Below, piece by piece: positions 18,745 through 26,924 of a stretch of DNA of 64,000 nucleotides (positions are counted from its first letter, which is position 1; each line of letters starts with the position of its first letter). The position numbers were made by a program, and so were the translations under genes. This DNA is from Streptomyces sp. S.PNR 29 (GTDB lineage: Bacteria; Actinomycetota; Actinomycetes; Streptomycetales; Streptomycetaceae). The stretch is from NCBI RefSeq assembly GCF_030386795.1, contig NZ_JANUQM010000003.1, positions 806,001-870,000 of the forward strand, in the 5' to 3' direction. The notes beneath the pieces are model-generated. The model saw only the letters and a list, made by a program, of their open reading frames with translations, did not search any database and was not told where the DNA came from.

Positions 18745-19401
18745 TCAGTCGTCGTCCGAACCGTCCGCGTCGTCCGAGCCGTCGGCACGGTCCGCCGTGA
18801 CCTTGCCCGTCTTCAGGTCCACCCGCCAGTCCTGCTCGGCCTTGCCGGAGCCGTACGACTCCACCTCCCAGGCCTGGGACCGGCCGTCCTCGTCCAGGTC
18901 CACCGAGGTGACCTCGCCCTTGCCGGCCACCGCCTCAGCGGCCTCCGCGGCCGTCACGGACGCCCCCTTCAGCGCCCCCCGCACCTGAGCCGTGTCGTCC
19001 TCCTGATCGGCGTACGAGCCGAGCACCTTGCCGGTCCCCGGGTCGACCCGGACGCTGTGCCGGCTGTCGCCGCCGGACAGCACGTCGACCTTCCAGACCA
19101 CCTTGCCGCCGTCGTCCTCGTCGTCCAGCTCGGCCGAGACGGCCGTCCCCGGCGTGTGCCGCAGGGCGGAGGCGATCGCGTCGGCCGCCGTCACCGAGGC
19201 GGAGTCCACCCGCGCCCCGTCGTCGTCCCGACCGTCGTCGTCCCGACCCCCGTCGTCGTCCCGCACACCGTCGTCCGACAGCCGCGCATCCGCCTGCCGC
19301 GCCACGCCCCCGTCGTCCCCCGAGACCGCGAGAGCCGTCGCCGTACCGCCCCCGATCAGAGCGGCAGCGGTCACAGCGGCGATCACGATGTTGCGCTTCA
19401 T
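18745..19401 (-). CDS. Secreted PepSY-domain protein
   Basis: The 218-residue protein has a signal peptide or N-terminal anchor (M-K-R-N-I-V-I-A-A-V-T-A-A-A-L-I-G-G-G). A low-complexity Asp/Gly/Arg stretch follows around residues 35-60, then two PepSY-like modules, each with an alpha segment and the W-x-V-D or D-W-R-V-D strand followed by G-K-V. PepSY domains are thought to inhibit extracytoplasmic proteases or sense envelope state. A GGAGGA site precedes the ATG. It is divergent from the two-component genes, suggesting it is a target or input of that system. Confidence 0.88.
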   Translation of the reverse strand: MKRNIVIAAVTAAALIGGGTATALAVSGDDGGVARQADARLSDDGVRDDDGGRDDDGRDDDGARVDSASVTAADAIASALRHTPGTAVSAELDDEDDGGKVVWKVDVLSGGDSRHSVRVDPGTGKVLGSYADQEDDTAQVRGALKGASVTAAEAAEAVAGKGEVTSVDLDEDGRSQAWEVESYGSGKAEQDWRVDLKTGKVTADRADGSDDADGSDDD

Positions 19402-19467
19402 GCGGTTTCCTCCTGAGTCGCTTCGTTTTCGACGGGAACGACTCTCGCCGACCGACGCTGAGAGGAA

Positions 19468-19485
19468 CCTGAAACCGCCTGAAAC
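19468..19485. promoter_or_regulatory. Direct repeat, candidate response-regulator site
   Basis: CCTGAAAC occurs twice with a 10-bp period (19468-19475 and 19478-19485) in the 117-bp divergent region between the PepSY gene and the response regulator. Tandem repeats one helical turn apart are the usual target of OmpR-family dimers, so this is a plausible autoregulatory and PepSY-controlling site. Confidence 0.5.
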
Positions 19486-19518
19486 GATCTTCAGCTTCGC
19501 TTTGCGATCCTTTAACCC

Positions 19519-20187
19519 ATGCGCCTGTTGATCGTGGAGGACGAGAAGCGGCTCGCCCTGTCGCTCGCCAAGGGCCTGACGGCCGAGGGATACGCCGTGG
19601 ACGTCGTCCATGACGGCCGGGAGGGCCTGCACCAGGCCACCGAGGGGTCGTACGACCTCGTGATCCTCGACATCATGCTGCCCGGCCTCAACGGCTACCG
19701 CGTCTGCGCCGCCCTGCGCGCCGCGGGCCACGACGTGCCGATCCTGATGCTCACCGCCAAGGACGGCGAGTACGACGAGGCGGAGGGCCTCGACACGGGC
19801 GCGGACGACTACCTCACCAAGCCGTTCTCCTACGTCGTCCTCGTCGCCCGCATCAAGGCGCTGCTGCGCCGCCGCGGCCAGGGCGCCGGAGCCTCACCCG
19901 TGCACGTGCACGGCGACCTGAAGGTCGACACCGCGGCCCGCCGCGTCTTCCTCGGCGACGCCGAGGTCACCCTGACCGCCAGGGAGTTCTCCGTGCTGGA
20001 GCATCTCGTGGTGCGGGCCGGCGAGGTGGTGTCCAAGGGCGAGATCCTCGAACACGTCTGGGACTTCGCCTACGAGGGCGACCCCAACATCGTCGAGGTC
20101 TACGTCAGCACCCTGCGCCGCAAACTGCGCGCCGAGCTCATCCGCACCGTCCGCGGCGCCGGCTACCGGCTGGAGACGGCCCGATGA
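19519..20187 (+). CDS. OmpR-family response regulator
   Basis: The 222-residue regulator has a receiver domain with acidic pocket E7/D8, phospho-acceptor Asp51 (L-D-I-M-L-P-G), Thr79 and Lys101 (T-K-P-F), followed by a winged-helix DNA-binding domain (residues 125-220) ending R-T-V-R-G-A-G-Y-R-L. It is coupled by ATGA to the histidine kinase gene. It probably controls the divergent PepSY gene through the repeat at 19468-19485. Confidence 0.95.
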   Translation: MRLLIVEDEKRLALSLAKGLTAEGYAVDVVHDGREGLHQATEGSYDLVILDIMLPGLNGYRVCAALRAAGHDVPILMLTAKDGEYDEAEGLDTGADDYLTKPFSYVVLVARIKALLRRRGQGAGASPVHVHGDLKVDTAARRVFLGDAEVTLTAREFSVLEHLVVRAGEVVSKGEILEHVWDFAYEGDPNIVEVYVSTLRRKLRAELIRTVRGAGYRLETAR

Positions 20188-21614
20188 GGCGTCTCTTCGG
20201 GTCCGTACGGGCCCGGGCGACGCTCGGCGCCACCCTGGTGGTCGCGGTGGCGCTCGTGGCCGCCGGCGCCGCCGTCCTGCTGTCCCTGCGCTCCAACCTG
20301 CTCGGCGAGGCCGGCACCCAGGCCGAGCGCTCCGCGCGGACGGTCGCCGCCGATCTCGCCGCCGGCACGCCGTACGGCAAGCTGTCCCTGGACACGGACG
20401 ACGGCCCGGTCCAGATCGTCGACGACGGCGGGACACTGGTCGCGGTCAGCGAGGACCTGGAACGCATCAGCGGCACGAGCACCGACAGGGTGAAACCGCA
20501 GCCCCGCAGGGGCGGCGGCGAGGACACCGGCGACGACGCAGACGACGCCGATGACGCCCACAACGCCGACGAGTCCCTGGAACCCGGTGAGATCGGCGAG
20601 GAGACCAGCTTCACCCAGGGGTCCGCGACCATCGACGGCGACACGGAGGACTACCGGTTCGCCGCCGTGACCGTCGAGACCCCGGCCCAGGGCCGGCTCA
20701 CCGTCTACGCCGGTGCACCGCTGTCGGCCGAACACGGCGCCGTCAGCACCGCGCTGACGGCCATGCTCGTCGGCTTCCCGCTGCTGCTCGGCGTCGTCGC
20801 GGGCGTGACCTGGCTGGTCACCCGCCGCGCGCTGCGCCCGGTCGAGTCCATCCGCCGTGAGATGGCCGCGATCACCGCGTCGGAGGACCTCGCGCGCCGT
20901 GTGCCCGAGCCGGACACACACGACGAGATCGCCCGGCTCGCCAGCACCACCAACGAGACGCTGGCCGCCCTGGAGACCTCGGTGGAACGCCAGCGGCGCT
21001 TCGTCGCCGACGCCTCCCACGAGCTGCGCAGCCCCATCGCCTCCCTGCGCACCCAGCTGGAGGTGGCCGCCGCCCACCCGGAGCTGCTCGACCTCGACGG
21101 CGCCGTCGAGGACACCGTACGGCTGCAGCACCTCGCTGCCGACCTGCTGCTGCTCGCCCGGCTGGACGCGGGGGAGCGGCCCGCCGACGCGCGGCTCGAC
21201 CTCGCCGCACTGGCCCGGGAGGCCGCCGAGGGGCGGACCGGCGTGACCGTGCGCGCGGAGCCGGCCGAGGTGACCGGCTCCCGGGGGCAGCTGGAGCGGC
21301 TGCTCACCAACCTGCTCGACAACGCGCGGCGGCACGCCCGTTCGGCGGTGGACGTGACCGTGCGCCGGGAGGGCGACCGGGCGGTACTGGGGGTCGCCGA
21401 CGACGGGGACGGGGTGCCCGAGGCCGACCGGGAACGCATCTTCGAACGGTTCGTGCGGCTCGACGCCGCCCGCAGCCGCGACGACGGCGGCGCCGGTCTG
21501 GGCCTCGCCATCGCCCGCGATGTCGCCGCCCGGCACGGCGGCACGCTCACCGTCGGTGCGGCGCCGGCCGGTGGAGCCCTGTTCGAACTCCGCCTGCCGC
21601 TCGCCCGGACGTGA
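20184..21614 (+). CDS. Membrane sensor histidine kinase
   Basis: The 476-residue kinase has a first membrane segment at about 11-33. An extracytoplasmic domain of about 160 residues follows and carries a strikingly Asp-rich stretch (around residues 110-135), then a second membrane segment near 190-212, HAMP, and an H-box S-H-E-L-R-S-P. The ATPase domain has N-x-L-L-D-N-A, D-D-G-D-G-V-P and G-A-G-L-G-L-A-I. The acidic loop may bind metal ions or cationic peptides (inference). Its start overlaps the regulator stop. Confidence 0.95.
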   Translation: MRRLFGSVRARATLGATLVVAVALVAAGAAVLLSLRSNLLGEAGTQAERSARTVAADLAAGTPYGKLSLDTDDGPVQIVDDGGTLVAVSEDLERISGTSTDRVKPQPRRGGGEDTGDDADDADDAHNADESLEPGEIGEETSFTQGSATIDGDTEDYRFAAVTVETPAQGRLTVYAGAPLSAEHGAVSTALTAMLVGFPLLLGVVAGVTWLVTRRALRPVESIRREMAAITASEDLARRVPEPDTHDEIARLASTTNETLAALETSVERQRRFVADASHELRSPIASLRTQLEVAAAHPELLDLDGAVEDTVRLQHLAADLLLLARLDAGERPADARLDLAALAREAAEGRTGVTVRAEPAEVTGSRGQLERLLTNLLDNARRHARSAVDVTVRREGDRAVLGVADDGDGVPEADRERIFERFVRLDAARSRDDGGAGLGLAIARDVAARHGGTLTVGAAPAGGALFELRLPLART

Positions 21615-21626
21615 GGGGCGTCCGGG

Positions 21627-22103
21627 TCATGGACGTCCGCGCTGCCCCCGCAGGTGTTCCGCGATGGGCTTGAGGGCCTTGTCGAGCTCTGTCAGGGCCT
21701 CGGGCGGCAGCAGGTCGATGAAGTGCCTCCGCACGGACGCCACGTGATGCGGCGCGACCTTCTTCATCGTCTCCATGCCGTGCTCGGTGAGGACCGCGTA
21801 GAGCCCGCGGCGGTCGGACTCGCAGTTCTCCCGCCGCACCAGGTTGGCGTTCTCCATCCGGGTGATCTGGTGCGAGAGCCGGCTCTTGGACTGGAGGGTG
21901 GCGGACGCGAGGTCGCTCATCCGCATCCGTACGTCCTCCGACTCGGAGAGGTTCACCAGGATCTCGTAGTCGTTCATTGTCAGGCCGAACGGCTGCAGGT
22001 CCTTCTCTAGCTGGTACGTCAACAGCCTGTTGACCTCCAGGTGGGTGCGCCAAGCACACTGCTCCGCATCGGTCAGCCAGCGCGTGGCCGTCTCGGTCTC
22101 CAT
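21627..22103 (-). CDS. MarR-family transcriptional regulator
   Basis: The 158-residue winged-helix regulator has the family D-Y-E-I-L-V-N-L-S-E-S segment, a recognition helix in S-A-T-L-Q-S-K-S-R-L-S-H-Q-I-T-R-M, and a wing with C-E-S-D-R-R-G-L-Y-A-V-L-T. It lies convergent to the histidine kinase gene and just downstream of the AIM24 genes on the same strand, with 95 bases between. No ligand is evident. A short dyad ACCT-AAA-AGGT lies just upstream of its start. Confidence 0.92.
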   Translation of the reverse strand: METETATRWLTDAEQCAWRTHLEVNRLLTYQLEKDLQPFGLTMNDYEILVNLSESEDVRMRMSDLASATLQSKSRLSHQITRMENANLVRRENCESDRRGLYAVLTEHGMETMKKVAPHHVASVRRHFIDLLPPEALTELDKALKPIAEHLRGQRGRP

Positions 22104-22198
22104 GAATGAAGTCTACCTAAAAGGTTGAAAGGCGAACTAGTGAGGGTTTTTCTGTGACAGTGCGCACGCGTTCGACGTCACACTCCGCAGACTACCGC

Positions 22199-22996
22199 TC
22201 ACAGCCCGAAGCGACGCTGGAGGTCCCCCAGCTGTCCGGGAAGGCGCGGTATCCCGGCCTGCTGTCCCTGCGGGCCGTGCCCCCCGCCTCCGGGCACGCC
22301 GTCAGCCTGCGGAACCGCTCCCGTGGCCTGCTCCGCCATCAGGGTCTCGCTCGATTGGAGCAGCACCGTGCCCGCCCCCACGAACTCGAACTGATGCTCC
22401 TCCCCGGAGACCCCGCCGAGGCCCGTCATCGCACGTAGACCGCCCATTACGCCGGTCAGGTACCCGTGGTCGTAGTGGTGGCAGGGCGAGGGGCAGTCGG
22501 CCCAGCCGACGAGCGCCTGCGGATCCACCCGGATCGGGGGTTCCATGAACACCACAGGGCCGTTGGACGCGGCCACGAACCTTCCGGTTCCGATCAGTGT
22601 CAGAAAGCCCGGCACAATCGACTGCTTCAGTGACAGAGTTGGCTGAAAAGCGAGCAGGTTGCCCGAGCGAATGGTCAGATTGCCGTCGTCCAGGTCGTAA
22701 GAGTTCACATCGAAGGCCCGGTCGGCGAGGAGCATCTTGCCCGAGCCCTCCGCCACGACCCAGTCGCTCGCGTGCAGAGGCGAATGGAAGGACGTACGGA
22801 CCAGGCGGTCCAGCCGGCCGTGCCCGATGCCGTTGAACTCCATCGACCCGTAGTAGGCGATCATCTTCCCCTTCTGCAGGAACCACTGGCTCCCCTTGAG
22901 CTCCACGCAGAAGGTGTAGGGGTTGACGTTGTCGTCGGACGGCAGGGTCATCGGGTCGAAGACCGCCGGTCCGCCCGGGACTCCGTACGCGCTCAC
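22199..22996 (-). CDS. AIM24-family protein, third of three
   Basis: This 265-residue beta-rich protein belongs to the AIM24/TerD-like beta-prism family, with Gly-rich turns and a segment around H-Q-F-E-F-V-G-A-G-T-V-L-L-Q-S-S-E shared with the two genes upstream. The C-terminal 40 residues are Gly/Gln-rich and probably disordered. The GTG start overlaps the upstream stop (GTGA). Family function in bacteria is poorly known; roles in stress or envelope organisation have been suggested. Confidence 0.85.
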   Translation of the reverse strand: MSAYGVPGGPAVFDPMTLPSDDNVNPYTFCVELKGSQWFLQKGKMIAYYGSMEFNGIGHGRLDRLVRTSFHSPLHASDWVVAEGSGKMLLADRAFDVNSYDLDDGNLTIRSGNLLAFQPTLSLKQSIVPGFLTLIGTGRFVAASNGPVVFMEPPIRVDPQALVGWADCPSPCHHYDHGYLTGVMGGLRAMTGLGGVSGEEHQFEFVGAGTVLLQSSETLMAEQATGAVPQADGVPGGGGHGPQGQQAGIPRLPGQLGDLQRRFGL

Positions 22997-23643
22997 AGCT
23001 TCTCCTCCGAGGCCTGGACGTACACCGCGCCGCTGCCGCTGAGCTCCAGCTGGAACGCCTCGCCGGAGCCGCGGCCCACCATGTCGCGCCAGCCCAGGGC
23101 CGTCGACAGCTTGTTGCGTACGTCGCCGTGGTGGGCGACGTAGGCCTGCGGGTCGACATGCACCGGGCGTTGCGGGGTGATCGGTATCTCGAAGACGCCG
23201 CCGTGGGCCATCACGGCCACCGCGCCGTGCCCCGTCAGGGTGGTCGTGAACAGGCCCTGGCCGCTGACCTGCCCGCGCACCATCCCCATGACCCCGCCCT
23301 GGGAGCCCAGGAACAGGGTCCCCTGCTGGAGCGTGCCCTCGAAGGCGAGGAGCCGGTCCGCCTCGACGCAGAGGGTGTCGCCGGTGAGGTTGATCACCTG
23401 GACGTGGTGGCCGCCGTGTCCGAACAGGACGGTGCCGTTGCCCTCGACGGTCATCAGCGGCGTGTCCTCGTTGGCCACCCGGCGCCCGATCATCGACATG
23501 AGACCGCCCTGGCCGCCGGCCGTGTTGGGCGTGAACGACACCTCGCCCCGGTAGGCGAGCATCGCCCCGCGCTGACTGAACAATCGCAGGCCGGGTGCCA
23601 CCGTCGCCTCGACCATCTTGGAGTTGATCTCCCGGAAGGGCAT
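22993..23643 (-). CDS. AIM24-family protein, second of three
   Basis: The 216-residue protein starts M-P-F-R-E-I-N-S-K-M-V-E and shows the repeated motifs of the family: S-Q-R-G-A-M-L-A-Y-R-G-E-V-S-F, G-N-G-T-V-L-F-G-H-G-G, G-L-F-T-T-T-L-T-G-H-G, H-V-D-P-Q-A-Y-V-A-H and Q-L-E-L-S-G-S-G-A-V-Y-V-Q-A-S-E. It starts one base after the stop of the first AIM24 gene and overlaps the start of the third, so the three are translated as one coupled unit. No signal peptide or membrane segment is seen. Confidence 0.88.
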   Translation of the reverse strand: MPFREINSKMVEATVAPGLRLFSQRGAMLAYRGEVSFTPNTAGGQGGLMSMIGRRVANEDTPLMTVEGNGTVLFGHGGHHVQVINLTGDTLCVEADRLLAFEGTLQQGTLFLGSQGGVMGMVRGQVSGQGLFTTTLTGHGAVAVMAHGGVFEIPITPQRPVHVDPQAYVAHHGDVRNKLSTALGWRDMVGRGSGEAFQLELSGSGAVYVQASEEKL

Positions 23644-23644
23644 G

Positions 23645-24277
23645 TCAGACGTCCCCCGCGATCGTGTTCCGCTCGCTCGGCTGTACGTACACCAGTCCGT
23701 CCCCCTCGAACCGGATCTGGAAGGCCTCGCCGCCGCCCTCTCCCATGAGCGTGCGGAACGTCACACCGGACTGGAAGGACTGCCGCAGATTCCCCTGATG
23801 CGCGACATACGCCCCCGGGTCGACCGTCAGCGGGTACTGCGGGCTGACCCGGAGCACCACCGCCGGCCCGTCCGACATGATCGCCGCCTGGCCGTGGCCC
23901 TCGACGGTCGTCGTGAACAGCCCGTTGCCCTGCGAGGCCCCGCGCAGCCCCGTGAAGCTGGTCCCCGTCCGCAGCCCGGCGTCGGCCGCCAGGAAATTGC
24001 TCGACTCGACGTACAGCGTGTCGCCCTGGAGGGTCACGAGGTTGATCTCACTGGCCCGGTCGGCGAACCAGCAGGTCCCCTGACCCTTCACCTCCATCAC
24101 CGTCATCTGCTCTCCGGTGAGCCGCCGGGTCACCATCCCCCGGATGCCCTCACCGCCGCCGCTCAGCTTCTTGAAGGCCATCTGCCCGTCGTACGCGACC
24201 ATCGAGCCGTTCTTGGCCTTGACGGCATCCCCGGTCATGTCGACGGCGAGCACCTTGCTGCTCTGAAGTCGGAACAT
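23645..24277 (-). CDS. AIM24-family protein, first of three
   Basis: The 210-residue protein starts M-F-R-L-Q-S-S-K-V and carries the family motifs G-S-M-V-A-Y-D-G-Q-M-A-F, G-L-F-T-T-T-V-E-G-H-G, T-V-D-P-G-A-Y-V-A-H and I-R-F-E-G-D-G-L-V-Y-V-Q-P-S-E. It is closely similar to the second gene, so the trio arose by duplication. ATG 24277 has no clear ribosome site and the upstream frame stays open; a GTG at 24283 is possible. Confidence 0.86.
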   Translation of the reverse strand: MFRLQSSKVLAVDMTGDAVKAKNGSMVAYDGQMAFKKLSGGGEGIRGMVTRRLTGEQMTVMEVKGQGTCWFADRASEINLVTLQGDTLYVESSNFLAADAGLRTGTSFTGLRGASQGNGLFTTTVEGHGQAAIMSDGPAVVLRVSPQYPLTVDPGAYVAHQGNLRQSFQSGVTFRTLMGEGGGEAFQIRFEGDGLVYVQPSERNTIAGDV

Positions 24278-24378
24278 CGCCACGCAGCGAAGGTAGCCGC
24301 AGCGAGGCACCTCCGACAGGTCCCGCGGGTGGAGATCGACCCTGACCGCACCCCTAGGGGCACCGTTTGCTTCAATGG

Positions 24379-24398
24379 ACGCACGCTTGTGCGTGCGT
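24379..24398. promoter_or_regulatory. Inverted repeat in divergent region
   Basis: ACGCACGC and GCGTGCGT face each other around TTGT, giving perfect 8-bp arms. It lies between the AIM24 genes (-) and the DUF3817 gene (+), where either an operator or a leader hairpin is possible. Confidence 0.45.
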
Positions 24399-24414
24399 TC
24401 ACAAACGGCCGGAC

Positions 24415-24445
24415 CATCGACGTACATCGACGTACATTCGACGTA
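24415..24445. repeat. Three tandem 10/11-bp iterons
   Basis: CATCGACGTA occurs at 24415 and 24425, then with one inserted T as CATTCGACGTA at 24435. The array ends 21 bases before the GTG of the DUF3817 gene, so it overlaps its probable promoter or leader. Confidence 0.6.
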
Positions 24446-24466
24446 TCTCCCAACCGAAGGTGACCC

Positions 24467-24811
24467 GTGGACATCAAGACCGCCACCGCCCTCCGCCGCC
24501 TGCGCCTGGTCTCGGGCCCCGAGGCGATCTCCTTCCTCCTCCTGCTCGTCTGCTCGGTGCTGAAGCGGACCACGGACTTCAACGCCGTGCCGGTGATGGG
24601 CATGATCCACGGCGTTCTCTTCATCCTCTACGTGATCTTCTGGGCGGACGCCTGGAACCGCACCAAGTGGTCGCTGGGCACCGCCGCCCTCTACTTCGTC
24701 CTGTCGGTCCTGCCCACGGGCGGCTTCTTCGCCGAGCGCAAGCTGCGCCGCGAGGCCGAGGACGCGGTCATCGCCTCCCGCGCCCGCCAGGAAAAGGTGG
24801 CGAAGGCATGA
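24467..24811 (+). CDS. DUF3817 small membrane protein
   Basis: The 114-residue protein has about three membrane segments: around 17-35, 43-62 and 69-88. The G-P-E-A-I-S-F start, the H-G-V-L-F-I-L-Y-V turn and the final [11 protein letters not shown] belong to the DUF3817 family. A second member lies at 36062-36400. A GTG start follows AAGGTGA. Its stop overlaps the next ATG. Function unknown. Confidence 0.88.
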   Translation: MDIKTATALRRLRLVSGPEAISFLLLLVCSVLKRTTDFNAVPVMGMIHGVLFILYVIFWADAWNRTKWSLGTAALYFVLSVLPTGGFFAERKLRREAEDAVIASRARQEKVAKA

Positions 24812-25113
24812 TCGTCGCCTTCTCCGTGACGCCGCTGGGCGTCGGCGAAGAGGTGGGGGAGTACGTCGCCGACGCCGTCCGGGTCGTCCGCGAGTCGGGG
24901 CTGCCCCACCGGACCGACGCGATGTTCACCTCCGTCGAGGGCGAGTGGGACGAGGTCATGGACGTCGTCAGGCGTGCGGTGGCCGCGGTGGAGGAGCGGG
25001 CACCGCGCGTCTCCCTGGTCCTCAAGGCGGACATCCGCCCCGGTGTGGAGAACGGCCTCACCTCGAAGGTGGAGACCGTCGAGCGGTATCTGGCCCGTCC
25101 GCCACGTCCGTGA
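24808..25113 (+). CDS. MTH1187/YkoF-type thiamine-binding protein
   Basis: The 101-residue protein starts [11 protein letters not shown] and ends with [11 protein letters not shown] and a short helix, the pattern of the MTH1187 family (ferredoxin-like fold, some members binding thiamine precursors). It is coupled to the DUF3817 gene by ATGA. Its last 56 bases overlap head-on with the SchA/CurD-like gene on the other strand. Confidence 0.88.
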   Translation: MIVAFSVTPLGVGEEVGEYVADAVRVVRESGLPHRTDAMFTSVEGEWDEVMDVVRRAVAAVEERAPRVSLVLKADIRPGVENGLTSKVETVERYLARPPRP

Positions 25114-25414
25114 CCTCGAAGACCGCTGTCCAGCGGTCGTCGTGCAGACAGGCGTTCATCGGTTCGACCAGAGCCGTGTGATCGGGATCGGTGCGCCACC
25201 GCTTGATGGCGTCGAGGCTCTCCCACTCGCTGGTGAGCAGCCAGCGGGTGGGATCGTCGACGGAGCGGCAGAGCTGCTCGCCGAGGTGTCCGGGACAGCG
25301 CACGGCGCGTTCCTGCACACCGCGATAGGACGTCACGAAGTCGGCTTCCATTCCCTCGCGCACGCGGAGCAGCCGCACGACTCGCACACGTGCCTGAGGC
25401 GGGGAACCGGTCAC
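25058..25414 (-). CDS. SchA/CurD-like (antibiotic monooxygenase-fold) protein
   Basis: This 118-residue ferredoxin-like protein is clearly related to the N-terminal domain of the protein at 33845-34972: both share P-G-H-L-x-x-Q-L-C, then W-L-x-T-S-E-W, then a V-x-P-M-x-x-C segment. Domains of this group occur in whiE-type spore pigment clusters and probably act in cyclisation or oxygenation of the polyketide. Its GTG comes one base after the P450 stop, so both are translated together. The tail overlaps the thiamine-binding gene by 56 bases. Confidence 0.82.
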   Translation of the reverse strand: MTGSPPQARVRVVRLLRVREGMEADFVTSYRGVQERAVRCPGHLGEQLCRSVDDPTRWLLTSEWESLDAIKRWRTDPDHTALVEPMNACLHDDRWTAVFEVTDVADGPDTARRSPPSR

Positions 25415-25415
25415 G

Positions 25416-26675
25416 TCAGGACGGGTCGAGGACGACGGGGAGTTCCGCCAGCCCGCGGAAGGCGGGGAACGGCACGGTCAGCCAGCGTGCGTCCTTGGGC
25501 GCCACGCCCAGGGCCATCCGGGGGTACCGCCCGAAGAGCGTGGTGAGGGCGATCTGCATCTCCAGACGGGCCAGCGGCGCGCCGATGCAGTAGTGCGGGC
25601 CGAAGCCGAACGCGAGATGGGTGGCCTGCACGTTCGGGCGCCGGACGTCCATCTCGTCGGGTGCGGCGAACATCTCCGGGTCGCGGTTGGCCCCGGTGAT
25701 CGAGATCTGGACGAGCGCCCCCTTGGGGATGAGCGTGTCCCGGATCACGAGGTCTTCCGTGGCGTAGCGGAAGGTGGAGTTCTCCACGGAGGTCTCGAAC
25801 CGGAAGATCTCCTCGATGGCCGCGCTCATGGCGTTCGCGTCCCGCAGCGCCAGTTCCTTCTGATCCGGCCGGCTGAGCAGGTGGTAGACGGCATTGCCGA
25901 TCTGGTACGCCGTCGACTTGTGGCCCGCGAAAAGGAGCACCCAGGCCGTCGAGACGAGTTCGTGGTCGGTGAGCGCGCCCTCCTGGTCCTTGGCCGTGAC
26001 CAGTGCGCTGAGCAGGCCCGAGTCGGGCTCCGTCCGCTTTCGTGCGCACAGGTCCACCAGGTAGTCGCGCAGGTTGCCCTCGGCCACCTCCAGCGCCTTT
26101 CGCGCCTCCGGTCCGAAACCGGTCTGCGCGACGGTGGCGGACCATTCCTGGGCCTGCTTGCGTTCGTTCTCCGGGACGCCCAGAAGCTCGCAGATCACCA
26201 CGAGCGGCAGCGGGAAGCAGAACTCCGGCAGCAGGTCCACGGACTCCGACGCCGGGCATCGGTCCAGCAGTTCCTCGGTGACCTTCTGAACGCGCGGACG
26301 CAGTGACTCCACCCTTTTCGGGGTGAACGTGCTGCCGACGATCCTCCTGAGGCGGGTGTGCTTCGGAGGATCCGAGAAGAGCATGTTGTCGTCCAGAGCG
26401 ATCGACGAGTCACCGAAGATGCGGTGGTAGGCGTCGAGGGCGCCGTACATGTCCTTGCTCAGCCGGGGATCGGCCAGGGCGGCACGCGCGTCGTCGTACC
26501 GGGTGATGAGGTACGTCTCGACCCCGTGGGGAGGCGACAGCGGGCATACGGGGGCTGTCTCCCTGAGCTTCGCGTAGACGGGATGCGGATTGGCGCGAAA
26601 CTCCCGGCTGCAGGACGAGGCCGCGGCCGCGGCCTCTTCGGATGACATTTCCTCAGATGCGAACGCTTGCGTCAT
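25416..26675 (-). CDS. Cytochrome P450 of the polyketide cluster
   Basis: The 419-residue soluble P450 has the heme loop F-G-F-G-P-H-Y-C-I-G with ligand Cys363, and ExxR as Glu289/Arg292. The I-helix reads A-G-H-K-S-T (250-255), so the usual acidic residue is Lys253 and the usual Thr is Ser254. Loss of the acid-alcohol pair suggests altered oxygen activation, as in P450s that couple phenols or use peroxide. ATG 26675 was chosen over 26648. It is divergent from the hydroxylase gene. A role in oxidising or dimerising the aromatic polyketide is inferred from context. Confidence 0.92.
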   Translation of the reverse strand: MTQAFASEEMSSEEAAAAASSCSREFRANPHPVYAKLRETAPVCPLSPPHGVETYLITRYDDARAALADPRLSKDMYGALDAYHRIFGDSSIALDDNMLFSDPPKHTRLRRIVGSTFTPKRVESLRPRVQKVTEELLDRCPASESVDLLPEFCFPLPLVVICELLGVPENERKQAQEWSATVAQTGFGPEARKALEVAEGNLRDYLVDLCARKRTEPDSGLLSALVTAKDQEGALTDHELVSTAWVLLFAGHKSTAYQIGNAVYHLLSRPDQKELALRDANAMSAAIEEIFRFETSVENSTFRYATEDLVIRDTLIPKGALVQISITGANRDPEMFAAPDEMDVRRPNVQATHLAFGFGPHYCIGAPLARLEMQIALTTLFGRYPRMALGVAPKDARWLTVPFPAFRGLAELPVVLDPS

Positions 26676-26924
26676 GACTGGTCCCGGGGTCGAGGGTGGA
26701 TTCCAGCGGTTCAGTGGCAACGGTTTCCCGTGCGGAACGGTGAGGCAAACGCTGCTGGGCCATATGGGGCGGGCCGCCGGATGACGTGTGCGCAATGCTT
26801 CGTTGACCCAGCCGGCCCAGCACAGTGCGCTCCACATCGCATGCTCAACTCCCGCGGTACACACTGATGAACAGACCGGTCCTCGACGCCCCGGACTGAG
26901 CACCGCCGGATGGGTAGGAAATCA

